Shown: positions 1-8,723 of the stretch, piece by piece | Layout of the letters: every line of letters starts with the position of its first letter | Position numbering within the stretch: the first letter of the stretch is position 1 | From: Pyrinomonadaceae bacterium | GTDB lineage: Bacteria > Acidobacteriota > Blastocatellia > Pyrinomonadales > Pyrinomonadaceae | NCBI GenBank assembly: GCA_013003215.1 | Contig: JABDKD010000125.1 | Location: forward strand, 1 to 38,203 | Length of the DNA: 38,203 nt | Direction: 5' to 3' | Notes under the pieces: model-generated | Seen by the model: only the letters and a program-made list of their open reading frames with translations | Databases searched by the model: none | Told to the model about the DNA's origin: nothing | Program-made: the position numbers and the translations under genes

Positions 1-765
1 GTGAAAGTGCCTGTTTCGATCGTAATGAAGAAAGGTACCAAACTCGATGGTTCCGCTCCTATGCTGCTCTATGCCTATGGGTCCTACGGCTATTCGATCA
101 CACCCGGGTTTTCGGTTTCCCGGCTAAGCTTGCTGGATCGAGGCATGATCTTTGGCATCGCGCATATTCGAGGTGGCAGCGAACTCGGCGAGAAATGGCG
201 GCTTGACGGTCGTATGTTCAAAAAGCTTAATACGTTTTACGACTTCATCGATTGCGCAAACTGGCTTTCGGAAAACGACTATACTTCGAGCGACAGGCTC
301 GTTATTCAAGGCGGGAGTGCCGGAGGGCTCTTGATGGGAGGTGTTGTGAATATGTCACCGACGAGCTTCAAAGCGGCAATTGCCGCGGTACCCTTTGTGG
401 ACGTAATCAATACGATGCTGGATGAAACGCTGCCGCTTACAACCCAGGAATGGATCGAATGGGGTAACCCGAATGAGAAAGAGGCATTCGAATACATGTA
501 CCGGTATGCTCCCTACGAAAATGTGAAAGCTCAGGATTACCCGGCGATGTTATTCCTCACTTCTTTGTGGGATTCGCAAGTCCCTTATTGGGAAGGAGCG
601 AAAATGGTCGCGAAACTTCGGCAGATGAAGACGGACTCCAACGAAATCCTTCTCAAGACGAACATGGGTGGTGGTCATGGCGGATCATCCGGACGTTACG
701 ACAGATACAAGGAGATCGCTTTTGAATATGCCTATGCACTTGGATGTGTTGGAATAAGGGAATAA
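1..765 (+). CDS. ptrB: Oligopeptidase B / prolyl oligopeptidase (S9A), C-terminal catalytic part, 5' truncated
   Basis: A serine peptidase of the prolyl oligopeptidase clan, which cleaves short peptides, in oligopeptidase B after basic residues. Only the C-terminal alpha/beta-hydrolase domain (254 residues) is inside the window; the family is normally about 680-720 residues, so the N-terminal beta-propeller lies upstream. The GTG at base 1 is therefore probably an internal codon. The catalytic triad is complete: Ser106 in GGSAGG, Asp191 in WDSQV and His226 in GGHGG. The stretches around HIRGGSELG, PFVDVINTMLD and the segment WGNP are typical of oligopeptidase B. It is followed by an intrinsic terminator and then the secreted subtilase. 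Family assignment is secure; the choice of oligopeptidase B over a generic S9 peptidase rests on recalled similarity. Confidence 0.9.
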   Translation: MKVPVSIVMKKGTKLDGSAPMLLYAYGSYGYSITPGFSVSRLSLLDRGMIFGIAHIRGGSELGEKWRLDGRMFKKLNTFYDFIDCANWLSENDYTSSDRLVIQGGSAGGLLMGGVVNMSPTSFKAAIAAVPFVDVINTMLDETLPLTTQEWIEWGNPNEKEAFEYMYRYAPYENVKAQDYPAMLFLTSLWDSQVPYWEGAKMVAKLRQMKTDSNEILLKTNMGGGHGGSSGRYDRYKEIAFEYAYALGCVGIRE

Positions 766-848
766 ATAGGATCGGAATCAGTCAGAATGAATGATTGCTT
801 CGTTCACACTGACTAAAACGATTCTTGCTGTATTTACTAAATGCTTGA

Positions 849-876
849 AAGGCCCGTGTTTACGGGTCTTTTTGTT
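849..876 (+). terminator. Intrinsic terminator after the S9 peptidase gene
   Basis: GGCCCGT (851-857) pairs with ACGGGTC (862-868) around the loop GTTT, including one G-U pair, and is followed at once by a run of five T. This is a compact rho-independent terminator about 85 nt after the peptidase stop codon, separating it from the subtilase. Confidence 0.75.
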
Positions 877-886
877 TGTCCCGTTC

Positions 887-903
887 TTGGCACAATTGTT
901 GCT
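887..903 (+). promoter_or_regulatory. Sigma-54-type (-24/-12) promoter for the subtilase
   Basis: The sequence TTGGCACAATTGTTGCT fits the sigma-54 consensus TTGGCACG-N4-TTGCW, with correct spacing between the GG (889-890) and GC (901-902) elements. It lies between the terminator at 849-876 and the ATG at 954, predicting a start of transcription near 914 and a leader of about 40 nt. The match is strong but not proof: a comparable match occurs inside ino1 at 20767-20782, where it is presumably chance. Confidence 0.5.
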
Positions 904-953
904 TATTAGAGCATGATGACGCCGCAACTTTTTGAAAGAAGGGTCCAAAACAC

Positions 954-3449
954 ATGTTAAAGAACAAAGTTTGTGCTGCAGTGAGTGCAATCGCGATGAC
1001 TTCGTTGTTAACCACAACTCTGGTCTTTGCTCAAACAGAAAACACTGAGAAGAAGCAGTCCACCGGGGAGGTCGAATCCATTTTTGTAATGGATTTAACG
1101 AAGGATGCGATTCCGGGCGTTGAGGTCGCTAACGGTGTCTATAGAAATGAAGCAAAGGTGGCGGCATCGGTCATTTCAAAGGGGTCAAAGGGAGCCGTGT
1201 TTGTGTCAGGGAAAAGCACACAGCCGGACTTTTTTGCGCGAGCCGTTGCCTCGGAGTTGAGGAACTCGGCAAACAAAAACTCAAATCTTTGGAAGTTGGA
1301 CTGGCGTGCAATCTATTCTTCTTCGGCTAATGAAGCCGAAGCAGTTGAAAAGATTCGCACGATCTTGAAAGTCGCGGCAGTGTCTGGAAACACGGCCGTA
1401 TTCGTCGAAGATGTTTCGGTGATTGCTCGTGAAAACGGGTTGCTGGGAGCTTCGATTGCAAATGAACTCAGAACAGCCGTTGAGCAACATTCATTGAAGG
1501 TTGTAACGATCGCAACATCTGAACAGTATGCGGCAGTGATCGCAAGCGACTATTCAATAAACAAGCACTTCAGAGTCGTAAGATCAGCAGAATCAAATAC
1601 CACAGATCAGTTTGTAGGCAAGAAGATCTCGCCCGAACTCAGAAAACTGATAGATAACTCAGACCCAAACACGCCAGTAAGGATAATACTTCAGAGCGAT
1701 GCAATGGGTGATAAGAGACTTTCCGAAGCAATCGCTTCCAGCCAGGTTCATGTCATCGCGGAAATGCAGAATTTAGGCATGATGGAAATCGAGGTTGCGG
1801 CCGGGATGGTAGATCTATTTGCGGCAGCCCCGGAGGCTCAGCATCTTTCTTTGAACCGTAAGGTCTACAGTAAACAATGGTCGTGGCCGACCTCAGAAGA
1901 ACCTGAAGCCGGACACCTTGTGAAAACGACAGGCGCCGATGATACACGTTCAAGCTGGTTGGGTTCCGATTATTACGGAAATGGAATCCGAATCGCCATT
2001 CTGGATTCGGGAATCAGCGATAGTCACAAAATGTTTATTGGTTTACAAGATGCCGATCCGGACAGGGTGGTTTACAACAAGAACTTCATCAGCGACGGCG
2101 GCGCTGTGGATAGGTACGGTCATGGAACCCATGTTGCTGGCATTGCAGCCGGTACGGATCGATATTCAGATGCATTTGCACCTTACAAAGGACTTGCGGA
2201 GAATGCTGAGTTGCTGGATATGAAAATCCTTGATGACGACGGGGTCGGTACGGTTTCGGCAGCTTTGCAGGCACTGGATAAGGTCTACGCGAAAAGCCAG
2301 AATAGCGAACTCCAGATAGTCAATCTAAGTTTTGGCGCACCGGCAGTGGAGTCGTACATTAACGACCCGATGTGCCGGGCTGTAAGACGACTTGTCGATT
2401 CAGGTGTCGTAGTTGTGGTCGCGGCCGGAAATGACGGCAAGAACGCGAATGGCGATAAGATTTACGGATTGATCCATTCACCGGGGAACGAACCCTCTGC
2501 CATCACAGTGGGCGCAAGCAATACCTTCGGAACCGACGGAAGATCCGATGATGGAGTCACAACGTTTAGCTCTAGGGGACCGACAAGAAGTTATTATGTA
2601 GACGAAAATGACGTCAGGCATTACGACAACATAGTGAAGCCCGATCTTGTGGCTCCGGGCAACAAACTTGTCTCAGCCCAGTCTCGTAGGGCGTCATTGC
2701 CGGAAGATAACCCCGAGATAACTGTTGACGAGTCCGCTCCTTCGCGAGAAGAGCTAATGCGGCTCAGCGGTACTTCAATGTCAACACCGGTTGTAACGGG
2801 TGCCGTAGCAATGATGCTTGAAGCGAATCCAACTTTGACTCCGAACATGGTCAAAATGATCCTTCAGTATACGGCCCAGCCTTTGAACGGGTTTAACCAT
2901 CTGGAACAGGGAGCGGGTCAGTTGAATGTTGAAGGTGCGATTAGTCTTGCGAAGATGGTTAAACGGAATCTGAACGGTGCAGAATTGGGATCTCCGATGT
3001 TGACGTCCTGCAGTTCCTGGGGCTGTTACCCACCGTCGGCCTATAACAAGATCGCGGGAGAGATATTCCCCTGGTCAAAAGGGTTCGTGGTCAACAACGG
3101 TTGGGTCAAAGGAGAGAATCTGATCACCAAGTATCAAAAGGTTTACGATCTCGGTCTGCTTATGAGTGACGGTTTGGTGATGAGCGACGGCTTACTGATG
3201 AGCGACGGCCTCCTAATGAGTGACGGCTTGCTGATGAGCGACGGGTTATTAATGAGCGATGGGCAGACAATCTCTGATGGTACGAGTTTCTTGGACCACA
3301 GCTCTCAAATAGACAACAGCAGCGTTTCTGATGGTGCGGTCTTTGGAGACGGTCTTCTGATGAGTGACGGGTTGTTGATGAGCGACGGGTTGCTAATGAG
3401 CGACGAAACCCGATCCGCCAGCTATGTATTGGTGAATGGAGATCAGTAA
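954..3449 (+). CDS. Secreted subtilisin-family (S8) protease with C-terminal MSDG hexapeptide repeats
   Basis: An 831-residue exported serine protease. Residues 1-27 are a Sec signal peptide ending AQ. Residues about 40-215 form a domain whose order of motifs resembles the first AAA module of Clp ATPases but lacks a proper P-loop. Residues about 220-305 look like an I9-type propeptide. The S8 domain (about 335-690) has Asp351 (ILDSG), His390 (GHGTHVAG), the oxyanion Asn493 (AAGND) and Ser608 (GTSMSTP), so it should be active. After it comes a Cys-containing linker and, from residue 735 to 818, about eight perfect or near-perfect copies of LLMSDG plus degenerate ones. A sigma-54-like promoter lies upstream. 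The protease call is certain; the role of the N-terminal domain and the repeats is unknown. Confidence 0.93.
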   Translation: MLKNKVCAAVSAIAMTSLLTTTLVFAQTENTEKKQSTGEVESIFVMDLTKDAIPGVEVANGVYRNEAKVAASVISKGSKGAVFVSGKSTQPDFFARAVASELRNSANKNSNLWKLDWRAIYSSSANEAEAVEKIRTILKVAAVSGNTAVFVEDVSVIARENGLLGASIANELRTAVEQHSLKVVTIATSEQYAAVIASDYSINKHFRVVRSAESNTTDQFVGKKISPELRKLIDNSDPNTPVRIILQSDAMGDKRLSEAIASSQVHVIAEMQNLGMMEIEVAAGMVDLFAAAPEAQHLSLNRKVYSKQWSWPTSEEPEAGHLVKTTGADDTRSSWLGSDYYGNGIRIAILDSGISDSHKMFIGLQDADPDRVVYNKNFISDGGAVDRYGHGTHVAGIAAGTDRYSDAFAPYKGLAENAELLDMKILDDDGVGTVSAALQALDKVYAKSQNSELQIVNLSFGAPAVESYINDPMCRAVRRLVDSGVVVVVAAGNDGKNANGDKIYGLIHSPGNEPSAITVGASNTFGTDGRSDDGVTTFSSRGPTRSYYVDENDVRHYDNIVKPDLVAPGNKLVSAQSRRASLPEDNPEITVDESAPSREELMRLSGTSMSTPVVTGAVAMMLEANPTLTPNMVKMILQYTAQPLNGFNHLEQGAGQLNVEGAISLAKMVKRNLNGAELGSPMLTSCSSWGCYPPSAYNKIAGEIFPWSKGFVVNNGWVKGENLITKYQKVYDLGLLMSDGLVMSDGLLMSDGLLMSDGLLMSDGLLMSDGQTISDGTSFLDHSSQIDNSSVSDGAVFGDGLLMSDGLLMSDGLLMSDETRSASYVLVNGDQ
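3156..3407 (+). repeat. 18-bp coding repeats encoding the hexapeptide LLMSDG
   Basis: Tandem 18-bp units, six in a row (3156-3263), then a degenerate stretch (QTISDG, SVSDG, VFGDG), then three more ending in MSDE. The peptide is nearly invariant while codons vary (Leu as CTT, CTG, CTC, CTA, TTA, TTG; Ser as AGT or AGC; Gly as GGT, GGC, GGG), which suggests selection on the protein and not recent slippage. Confidence 0.9.
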
Positions 3450-3511
3450 TTCGATACTTTTTAACGAAAACTTAGGCACAAAACTAATTTTCTTGTCAGG
3501 GAAAGTTTTTG

Positions 3512-3540
3512 TAGACAATAAACATTATTAAACATATAAT
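3512..3540 (+). promoter_or_regulatory. Putative sigma-70 promoter for the GGDEF-EAL gene
   Basis: TAGACA (3512-3517) and TATAAT (3535-3540) are separated by 17 bp in an AT-rich gap of 105 bp. The predicted transcription start, near 3547, falls on the AAAGG (3544-3548) that would serve as ribosome binding site for the ATG at 3555. The transcript would be almost leaderless, or translation starts further in. Confidence 0.4.
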
Positions 3541-3554
3541 AACAAAGGCTCTTA

Positions 3555-5858
3555 ATGGGTCTTCCGATCGCCCGGTCGTCCACCTCCGCAACGGGTAAAT
3601 CTAGCAAGTTCAATACTTTACGACCAAAAGTGAACAGAAACGCCACACTTCATAATGTCTCGTTCTGGCTGACCATCTCATTGGCAGTTATAGCTTTGTC
3701 GTACAGTATTTTCAGTTTTCCGGTGCAATACCTGGATTCGAACTTGCTGGTACTTACGGTCGCGACACTATTTTTTAGTGTGTTTGCGATGATTCAAATA
3801 CCGAGGATCAAGATTCACATCACGATTTCTGATGTACTTGTTTTCTCGGCTTTGTTGATTTACGGGGTCGAGGTTGCGACTCTTCTTGCTGTTATCGACA
3901 CAGCGGTGGGTTCACTCAATTTCCGGCGGAAGGGAATAGAAATCTCCGGTAAGACGATTCTTCTGAATTGTTCGATTTCCGGAATTTCCATTTTCCTGAC
4001 TGCAATTGTTGTCACGAGCATGTTTGGTGATCCGAAAGCGGTAGCCAAGGGACAGGATTTCTCAGCCATAGCAGTGCTTGTCTGCGTAATGGCTGGTGTC
4101 CAATTCATGGTCAACTCAGTCTTTGTATCGATATTTACTGCAATAAAGACTGAGAGAAGTCTTTGGAGGGTTTGGTACAGGTACTGCTTGAACGGAGCGG
4201 TGATCTCGATCACCAGTGCACTTATGGCGGGAGCCGGTGTTCAGGCTTTCTACAACATCGATAGCGTACTCCTGGTCATCGCGGGAATCGTCGCGATGTT
4301 GATTTACTTCACATACAGTCGATACGTTTCAGATGTACGGGAGACTGCCGAACAGGCTGAGTTTGCCGAACGAAAACGTGCTGAGCAGGCAGAGCAGCAT
4401 ATTGAAGAGCTTCAACACCATATTGCTCAGCAGCAAGTAACCGAGAAAGCACTTCGTGAGAGCAAAGAGAAGTTTAAGCACGCGGCCTATCATGATTCGC
4501 TTACGAATCTTCCGAACCGGAATATGTTCACACGGCAGCTTCAGTTCCTCTTAAAACGTTGTCAGCAAAAAGAAGACGCGAGGTTTGCAGTTCTGTTTCT
4601 GGATCTGAACCGCTTCAAGACGATTAACGACAGCCTAGGTCATTCGACCGGTGACAATCTGATACTGGGTGTTGCCCGAAGGCTTTCGAACCTTATGCGG
4701 CAGAAGGACATGGTTGCAAGGTTAAGCGGCGATGAGTTTGCGATCATTCTCAACGGTATGTGCGACATCGAAGACGTCAAGCATTTTGCCGAACTTATTC
4801 GAAAGAAGCTCGCTGCGCCTTTCTCACTGGAGGAGCGGCAAGTATTTACAAGCGTCAGTATAGGTATCGCGATTGGCGACAATAGTTACGAAACGGCCGA
4901 AAACATTCTGAGGGACGCTGACATCGCGATGTACCAGTCCAAGGCGTCTGAAAAGCCATACGTCGTTTTTGACAAGAGAATGCACGCACATGCGGTAAAT
5001 CTGCTCCAGGTTGAAACAGACCTCCGTTACGCCATCGAAAGGGATGAGATGGTCGCGTTTTATCAGCCGATAATAAATCTAAAGTCGATGAGACTCATAG
5101 GTTTTGAGGCGCTCATGCGCTGGAACCATCCGACAAGAGGATTAGTTCCTCCGGGCGAGTTTATTCCTGTTTCAGAGGACACAGGCCTGATCGTGCCACT
5201 AACTATGTGGATGCTCCGCGATTCATGTCAGAAACTCGCGGATTGGAAAGCCAGGTTTCCGCACGCGAAAGACCTGATGATGAGCGTCAATCTTTCCGGA
5301 AAGCACTTCGCGCAGGACGACCTGGTTGCGAGCGTAAAAGAAGTCCTAAAAGAAACCGGGATTGAGCCGCGCTGTCTGAAACTCGAGCTGACCGAGAGCG
5401 CGATTATGGATAACGCTGAATCGGTAATTTCCATTCTCCAGCAACTCAAACGAATCGGCGTGCGTTTAAGCATCGACGATTTCGGAACAGGATATTCTTC
5501 GTTGAGTTATCTGCACAGATTCCCGATAGATGCGCTCAAGATCGATCGTTCTTTCGTTAGCCGCATGGAGAGTGGAACTGAAAACGGTGAGATCGTCAGG
5601 ACCGTAGTCGCTCTTGCGAAAGCGCTGGGGTTGACGGTGATCGCTGAGGGAATCGAAACAATCCACCAACTTCATCAGTTGCGGATTCTCGGAAGTGAAT
5701 ATGGTCAGGGATTCCTTTTCTCACGGCCCGTACCTTTAGAGGAAGCGCTGGAATTACTTGCCGAACCCGATCGTTGGAAGAACATCATGCCGGATCACCG
5801 CATGCCGATCGTGCAGCACAAGGCTTCAGAATCCATTCTTCAACTCGGCGACGTCTAG
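3555..5858 (+). CDS. Membrane-bound GGDEF-EAL cyclic-di-GMP protein
   Basis: A 767-residue dual-domain protein for synthesis and breakdown of cyclic di-GMP. Residues about 30-260 are hydrophobic with roughly seven or eight predicted membrane spans, an integral-membrane sensor of no named type that I recognise. A charged, Gln-rich coiled coil (about 265-305) leads to a GGDEF domain with signature SGDEF (about 391-395), a substitution often tolerated by active cyclases. The EAL domain keeps EALMRW (about 517), a TES motif, DDFGTGYSS (about 640), KIDRSF and EGIE (about 697), so phosphodiesterase activity is likely. The ATG is preceded by AAAGG. Nearby type IV pilus genes are a common target of c-di-GMP control, but a link is only inference since they lie 24 kb away. 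Confidence 0.92.
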   Translation: MGLPIARSSTSATGKSSKFNTLRPKVNRNATLHNVSFWLTISLAVIALSYSIFSFPVQYLDSNLLVLTVATLFFSVFAMIQIPRIKIHITISDVLVFSALLIYGVEVATLLAVIDTAVGSLNFRRKGIEISGKTILLNCSISGISIFLTAIVVTSMFGDPKAVAKGQDFSAIAVLVCVMAGVQFMVNSVFVSIFTAIKTERSLWRVWYRYCLNGAVISITSALMAGAGVQAFYNIDSVLLVIAGIVAMLIYFTYSRYVSDVRETAEQAEFAERKRAEQAEQHIEELQHHIAQQQVTEKALRESKEKFKHAAYHDSLTNLPNRNMFTRQLQFLLKRCQQKEDARFAVLFLDLNRFKTINDSLGHSTGDNLILGVARRLSNLMRQKDMVARLSGDEFAIILNGMCDIEDVKHFAELIRKKLAAPFSLEERQVFTSVSIGIAIGDNSYETAENILRDADIAMYQSKASEKPYVVFDKRMHAHAVNLLQVETDLRYAIERDEMVAFYQPIINLKSMRLIGFEALMRWNHPTRGLVPPGEFIPVSEDTGLIVPLTMWMLRDSCQKLADWKARFPHAKDLMMSVNLSGKHFAQDDLVASVKEVLKETGIEPRCLKLELTESAIMDNAESVISILQQLKRIGVRLSIDDFGTGYSSLSYLHRFPIDALKIDRSFVSRMESGTENGEIVRTVVALAKALGLTVIAEGIETIHQLHQLRILGSEYGQGFLFSRPVPLEEALELLAEPDRWKNIMPDHRMPIVQHKASESILQLGDV

Positions 5859-5901
5859 TCTAGTCTCCAAAATAACAAATCAACACGGCCCACAAGAGAT
5901 T

Positions 5902-6035
5902 GGCCGCGGATAGACGCGGAATTAAGCAGATCTGCGCGGATTCCAAAGAACAATCAATATCTGCATGTTAGAAGCGGCCCTAGTACAGGGCGACAGATAA
6001 AGCTTTTGCAGTTTACGTGAGCCACGAAACACACG
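5902..6035. repeat. Intergenic direct repeat, copy 1
   Basis: First copy of a non-coding element of about 135 bp; the second is at 6089-6222, an offset of about 187 bp. Shared blocks are GATAGACGCGGAA, the palindrome GCAGATCTGC (5926-5935), GATTCCAAAGAA, GTACAGGGCGACAGATAA and TTACGTGAGCCACGAAA. The blocks keep their order, while the sequence between them has diverged. No open frame is shared by both copies. Confidence 0.8.
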
Positions 6036-6088
6036 GAACGACAGAAATGGCGCCCATCAGACTGACTGCGCTATCGTTCGGAGGATTT

Positions 6089-6222
6089 CGCCGCAGATAG
6101 ACGCGGAAGTATGCAGATCTGCGCCGATTCCAAAGAAGACTCGATTTAGTATTTTTTGAATAAAGCCTTCGTACAGGGCGACAGATAACGTCTTTGGAGA
6201 TTACGTGAGCCACGAAATACAC
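6089..6222. repeat. Intergenic direct repeat, copy 2
   Basis: Second copy of the element at 5902-6035, with the palindrome GCAGATCTGC at 6113-6122 and the block GTACAGGGCGACAGATAA at 6171. Between the copies (6036-6088) I see nothing recognisable. It runs directly into the octamer array at 6224-6311, and together these fill the 462-bp gap between the GGDEF-EAL gene and gatA. Confidence 0.8.
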
Positions 6223-6223
6223 G

Positions 6224-6311
6224 CTCCTACCCTCCTGTGCTCCTACGCTCCTGCACTCCTGCGCTCCTGCACTCCTACGCTCCTACGCTCCTGCGCTCCT
6301 GTCTTCCTGAA
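6224..6311 (-). repeat. Octamer tandem array after gatA (11 units)
   Basis: Eleven 8-bp units of the form CTCCTRNN (CTCCTACG, CTCCTGCA, CTCCTGCG and so on) on the + strand. In the sense of gatA the unit reads AGGAGNGT, and the array begins 9 nt after the gatA stop codon. The same octamer family follows the thioredoxin-like gene at 13793, also about 10 nt after its stop. Confidence 0.9.
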
Positions 6312-6320
6312 CGCCCAGTC

Positions 6321-7709
6321 TTAGATCGAGTCACTGTGGATCTTGGGAGATCCGCTTAATGGATTGTCTGCTTCGAATCGTGAGGTCAGATTCAGCAGCA
6401 GCCCTTCTGACCAGTGGTTTCCTAGCAATTGCATCCCGATGGGAAGTCCGTCGGAAGCAATTCCACACGGAACTGAAATGCCGGGGATTCCAGCGAGATT
6501 CGCCGAAGCCGTGTAGATATCGCTCAGGTACATTGCCAGCGGATCATCGGACCTTTCGCCGATCTTGAACGCTGTCGAAGGCGACGTCGGAGTAACGATC
6601 GCATCACAAGCTGCAAACGCCTCTTCAAAATCGCGCTTAAGGAGAGTTCTGACCTTCTGAGCCTTTGCGTAATATGCGTCGTAATAACCGCTCGACAGGA
6701 CGTAGGTACCAAGCATAATTCGGCGCTTTACTTCCTCGCCAAATCCTTCTTCACGGGTCTTCATGTACATTTGACGCAATTCCGGCGCATCTTCCGCGCG
6801 GTACCCGTACCTTACCCCGTCGAACCTCGCCAGGTTAGAAGAGGCCTCGGCGGTCGCGATAATGTAATAGACCGCGATCGAATAATCCGAATGCGGTAGA
6901 GAAACCTCAACGATTTCTGCACCGTTTTCCTTATACCAATCGATTCCTGCTTCGACAGCCTCCCGGACCTCCGCGTCCAGGCCTTCACCAAAAAGTGCTG
7001 TAGGTACGCCGATCCGTTTTCCTTTGAAATCATCCTCAAGGCCGGTCAAAAAGTCAGTATCCCCGACGTCTGCGGTCGTTGAGTCTCTTTTGTCATCGCC
7101 GCTGATAACGGAAAGCACCGCTGCTATGCCCGACGATTTCTTTCCAAAAATACCTATCTGATCTAGAGATGACGCGAAAGCTACAAGGCCATATCTGGAG
7201 ATCCTCCCGTACGTGGGCTTCAGGCCGGTAATCCCGCAGAACGCCGCAGGCTGCCGAACTGATCCACCGGTTTCTGATCCAAGCGCAACATCGACAATGC
7301 CGGAAGCGACGGCAGCCGCAGAACCGCCTGAACTTCCGCCCGGCACACGCTCGCGATCCCAGGGGTTTCTAACGGTTCCGTATGCTGAATTCTCATTTGA
7401 CGAACCCATCGCGAACTCGTCCATATTGGTCTTGCCCATGATCACAGCGCCGGCGGCATTCAGTCTTTCGACGGCCGTTGCGTCATATTGCGGCAAAAAG
7501 TCGCCAAGGATCTTCGATGCACAACCGGTTCGCATTCCGACTGTACAGATGTTGTCTTTTACCGCGATAGGAACGCCGGAGAGCGGCCCATCGACGGGTT
7601 CTTTGGCGTGACATTCGGCGTTTTCGCGTTCGATCGAAAGAAACGCATTAAGTTCTTCGTTTAGGGCTTCGGCCCTTTCAACGGCCGTTACGGCGTTTAG
7701 TTCACTCAT
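6321..7709 (-). CDS. gatA: Asp/Glu-tRNA(Asn/Gln) amidotransferase subunit A
   Basis: The amidase subunit of GatCAB, which releases ammonia from glutamine to amidate misacylated Glu-tRNA(Gln) or Asp-tRNA(Asn). The amidase-signature triad is present with family spacing: Lys51 (AVKDN), cis-Ser126 (GGSSGGS) and nucleophile Ser150 (GGSVRQPA). I chose the ATG at 7709 over the TTG one codon upstream; neither has a clear Shine-Dalgarno. At 462 residues it lacks about 20 N-terminal residues (the first helix) of typical GatA, because the gene starts right after the PAQR gene that sits between it and gatC. The frame is open further upstream but the translation there does not resemble GatA. gatB is not in the window. 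Confidence 0.95.
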   Translation of the reverse strand: MSELNAVTAVERAEALNEELNAFLSIERENAECHAKEPVDGPLSGVPIAVKDNICTVGMRTGCASKILGDFLPQYDATAVERLNAAGAVIMGKTNMDEFAMGSSNENSAYGTVRNPWDRERVPGGSSGGSAAAVASGIVDVALGSETGGSVRQPAAFCGITGLKPTYGRISRYGLVAFASSLDQIGIFGKKSSGIAAVLSVISGDDKRDSTTADVGDTDFLTGLEDDFKGKRIGVPTALFGEGLDAEVREAVEAGIDWYKENGAEIVEVSLPHSDYSIAVYYIIATAEASSNLARFDGVRYGYRAEDAPELRQMYMKTREEGFGEEVKRRIMLGTYVLSSGYYDAYYAKAQKVRTLLKRDFEEAFAACDAIVTPTSPSTAFKIGERSDDPLAMYLSDIYTASANLAGIPGISVPCGIASDGLPIGMQLLGNHWSEGLLLNLTSRFEADNPLSGSPKIHSDSI

Positions 7710-7716
7710 CAATAAC

Positions 7717-8376
7717 CTAGGCCCGGATGCTGTCCGGGATCAAATAGTAAAATACTGTAATAAAATGACTTATACTGCCAATAAGGACAAAAATGTGAAA
7801 GATCGCGTGGTTGAACTTTAGCGCCCGAATTCCGAAGCAGATCGCTCCCAGCGTGTAAGAGATTCCACCTGCAAAAAGCCAGATGACCCCATTCTCCGGG
7901 AACCCTTCGAGTATCGGTCCGATTGCGAGAACACCCATCCAGCCCATGATTACGTAAAGTACCGTCGAAAACGCATTGAACTTGCCCGTATAGAAAAGCT
8001 TAAAGACTATACCGACAATCGCGATTGACCATATAGAGACAAATAGCTTCCACCCTAGTGACGGTTCATAAAAAAGAATCGTAAAGGGTGTATAGGTTCC
8101 CGCGATCAGTCCATAGATCGCGGCATGGTCAAAAATGTTCAAACGGTAACGAAGCCTTGGGTCCTGCGTATAGTGATAGGACGTTGAAGCCGCGTAGAGA
8201 ATAACAAGACTTGCTCCGTAGATTCCAAGCCCCGCGATGTGCGCAAAGGTCCCTATCGATATCGCCTGAAAGAGCAGCAGAATAAAACCGATGATGCTCA
8301 GGACGAGCCCGAAGCCGTGCGAGACGACATTCATGCGTTCTTCGGTCGGATGGTAAAACGATAATCTATCTTCCAT
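7717..8376 (-). CDS. Hemolysin III / PAQR-family membrane protein
   Basis: A 219-residue protein of the YqfA/HlyIII (PAQR, TrhA) family with seven predicted membrane helices. It shows the family pattern: an N-terminal NVVSHGFG segment, a central STSYHY with FDHAAIY, and the C-terminal [16 protein letters not shown] stretch, whose histidines and aspartate are thought to bind metal in PAQR proteins. Bacterial members influence membrane energetics; a haemolytic role is not implied. It lies between gatC (62 nt downstream of its stop) and gatA (7 nt before its ATG), so it is probably co-transcribed, which is an unusual place for it. Family assignment is firm, function inferred. Confidence 0.9.
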   Translation of the reverse strand: MEDRLSFYHPTEERMNVVSHGFGLVLSIIGFILLLFQAISIGTFAHIAGLGIYGASLVILYAASTSYHYTQDPRLRYRLNIFDHAAIYGLIAGTYTPFTILFYEPSLGWKLFVSIWSIAIVGIVFKLFYTGKFNAFSTVLYVIMGWMGVLAIGPILEGFPENGVIWLFAGGISYTLGAICFGIRALKFNHAIFHIFVLIGSISHFITVFYYLIPDSIRA

Positions 8377-8440
8377 TCTGTAAACTGAGATTATTTGCGG
8401 GGCTAAATTTCTTCTGTTGAGCTGTTTTTAGGCTCTTTTA

Positions 8441-8722
8441 TCAAAGGACTTTCGGTACGCGAAAATGTCCCTCAACAGCTTCAGGGGCTTGATCCAGAGC
8501 CTTTTCCTGTCCAAGTGATTCAATCTTTTCATCTTTACGGTCAGCGTCCGTGGATTCATGTGCTTTTGTTAGGCCGCCAATCGAGGCAGGTACATCTTCA
8601 GTATCGAGTTCGTTCAACTTCTCGATATAGGCAACGATATCGGCCATTTGAGGTTCATATACAGCCGCCTCTTCATCAGTGATTTCCAAATGCGCTAATC
8701 GCGCCACTTTCTTAACATCCAT
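8441..8722 (-). CDS. gatC: Asp/Glu-tRNA(Asn/Gln) amidotransferase subunit C
   Basis: A 93-residue GatC, the small subunit that wraps around and stabilises GatA. It begins with VKKVARLAHLEITDEE, has the MADIVAYIEKLNELDTEDV core, and ends in a C-terminal stretch FRVPKVL, all standard for the family. The length is normal. Its ATG follows the dciA-like stop by one base, so the two genes are translationally close and surely one operon. Confidence 0.95.
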   Translation of the reverse strand: MDVKKVARLAHLEITDEEAAVYEPQMADIVAYIEKLNELDTEDVPASIGGLTKAHESTDADRKDEKIESLGQEKALDQAPEAVEGHFRVPKVL

Positions 8723-8723
8723 A

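Noticed and set aside
6013..6222. A 69-codon minus-strand frame in the gap before gatA.
   Set aside because: It consists of the duplicated non-coding element; the first copy does not keep the frame.
7717..8376. Haemolysin virulence factor.
   Set aside because: The hemolysin III name is historical; the sequence is a PAQR-type membrane protein found in many harmless bacteria.
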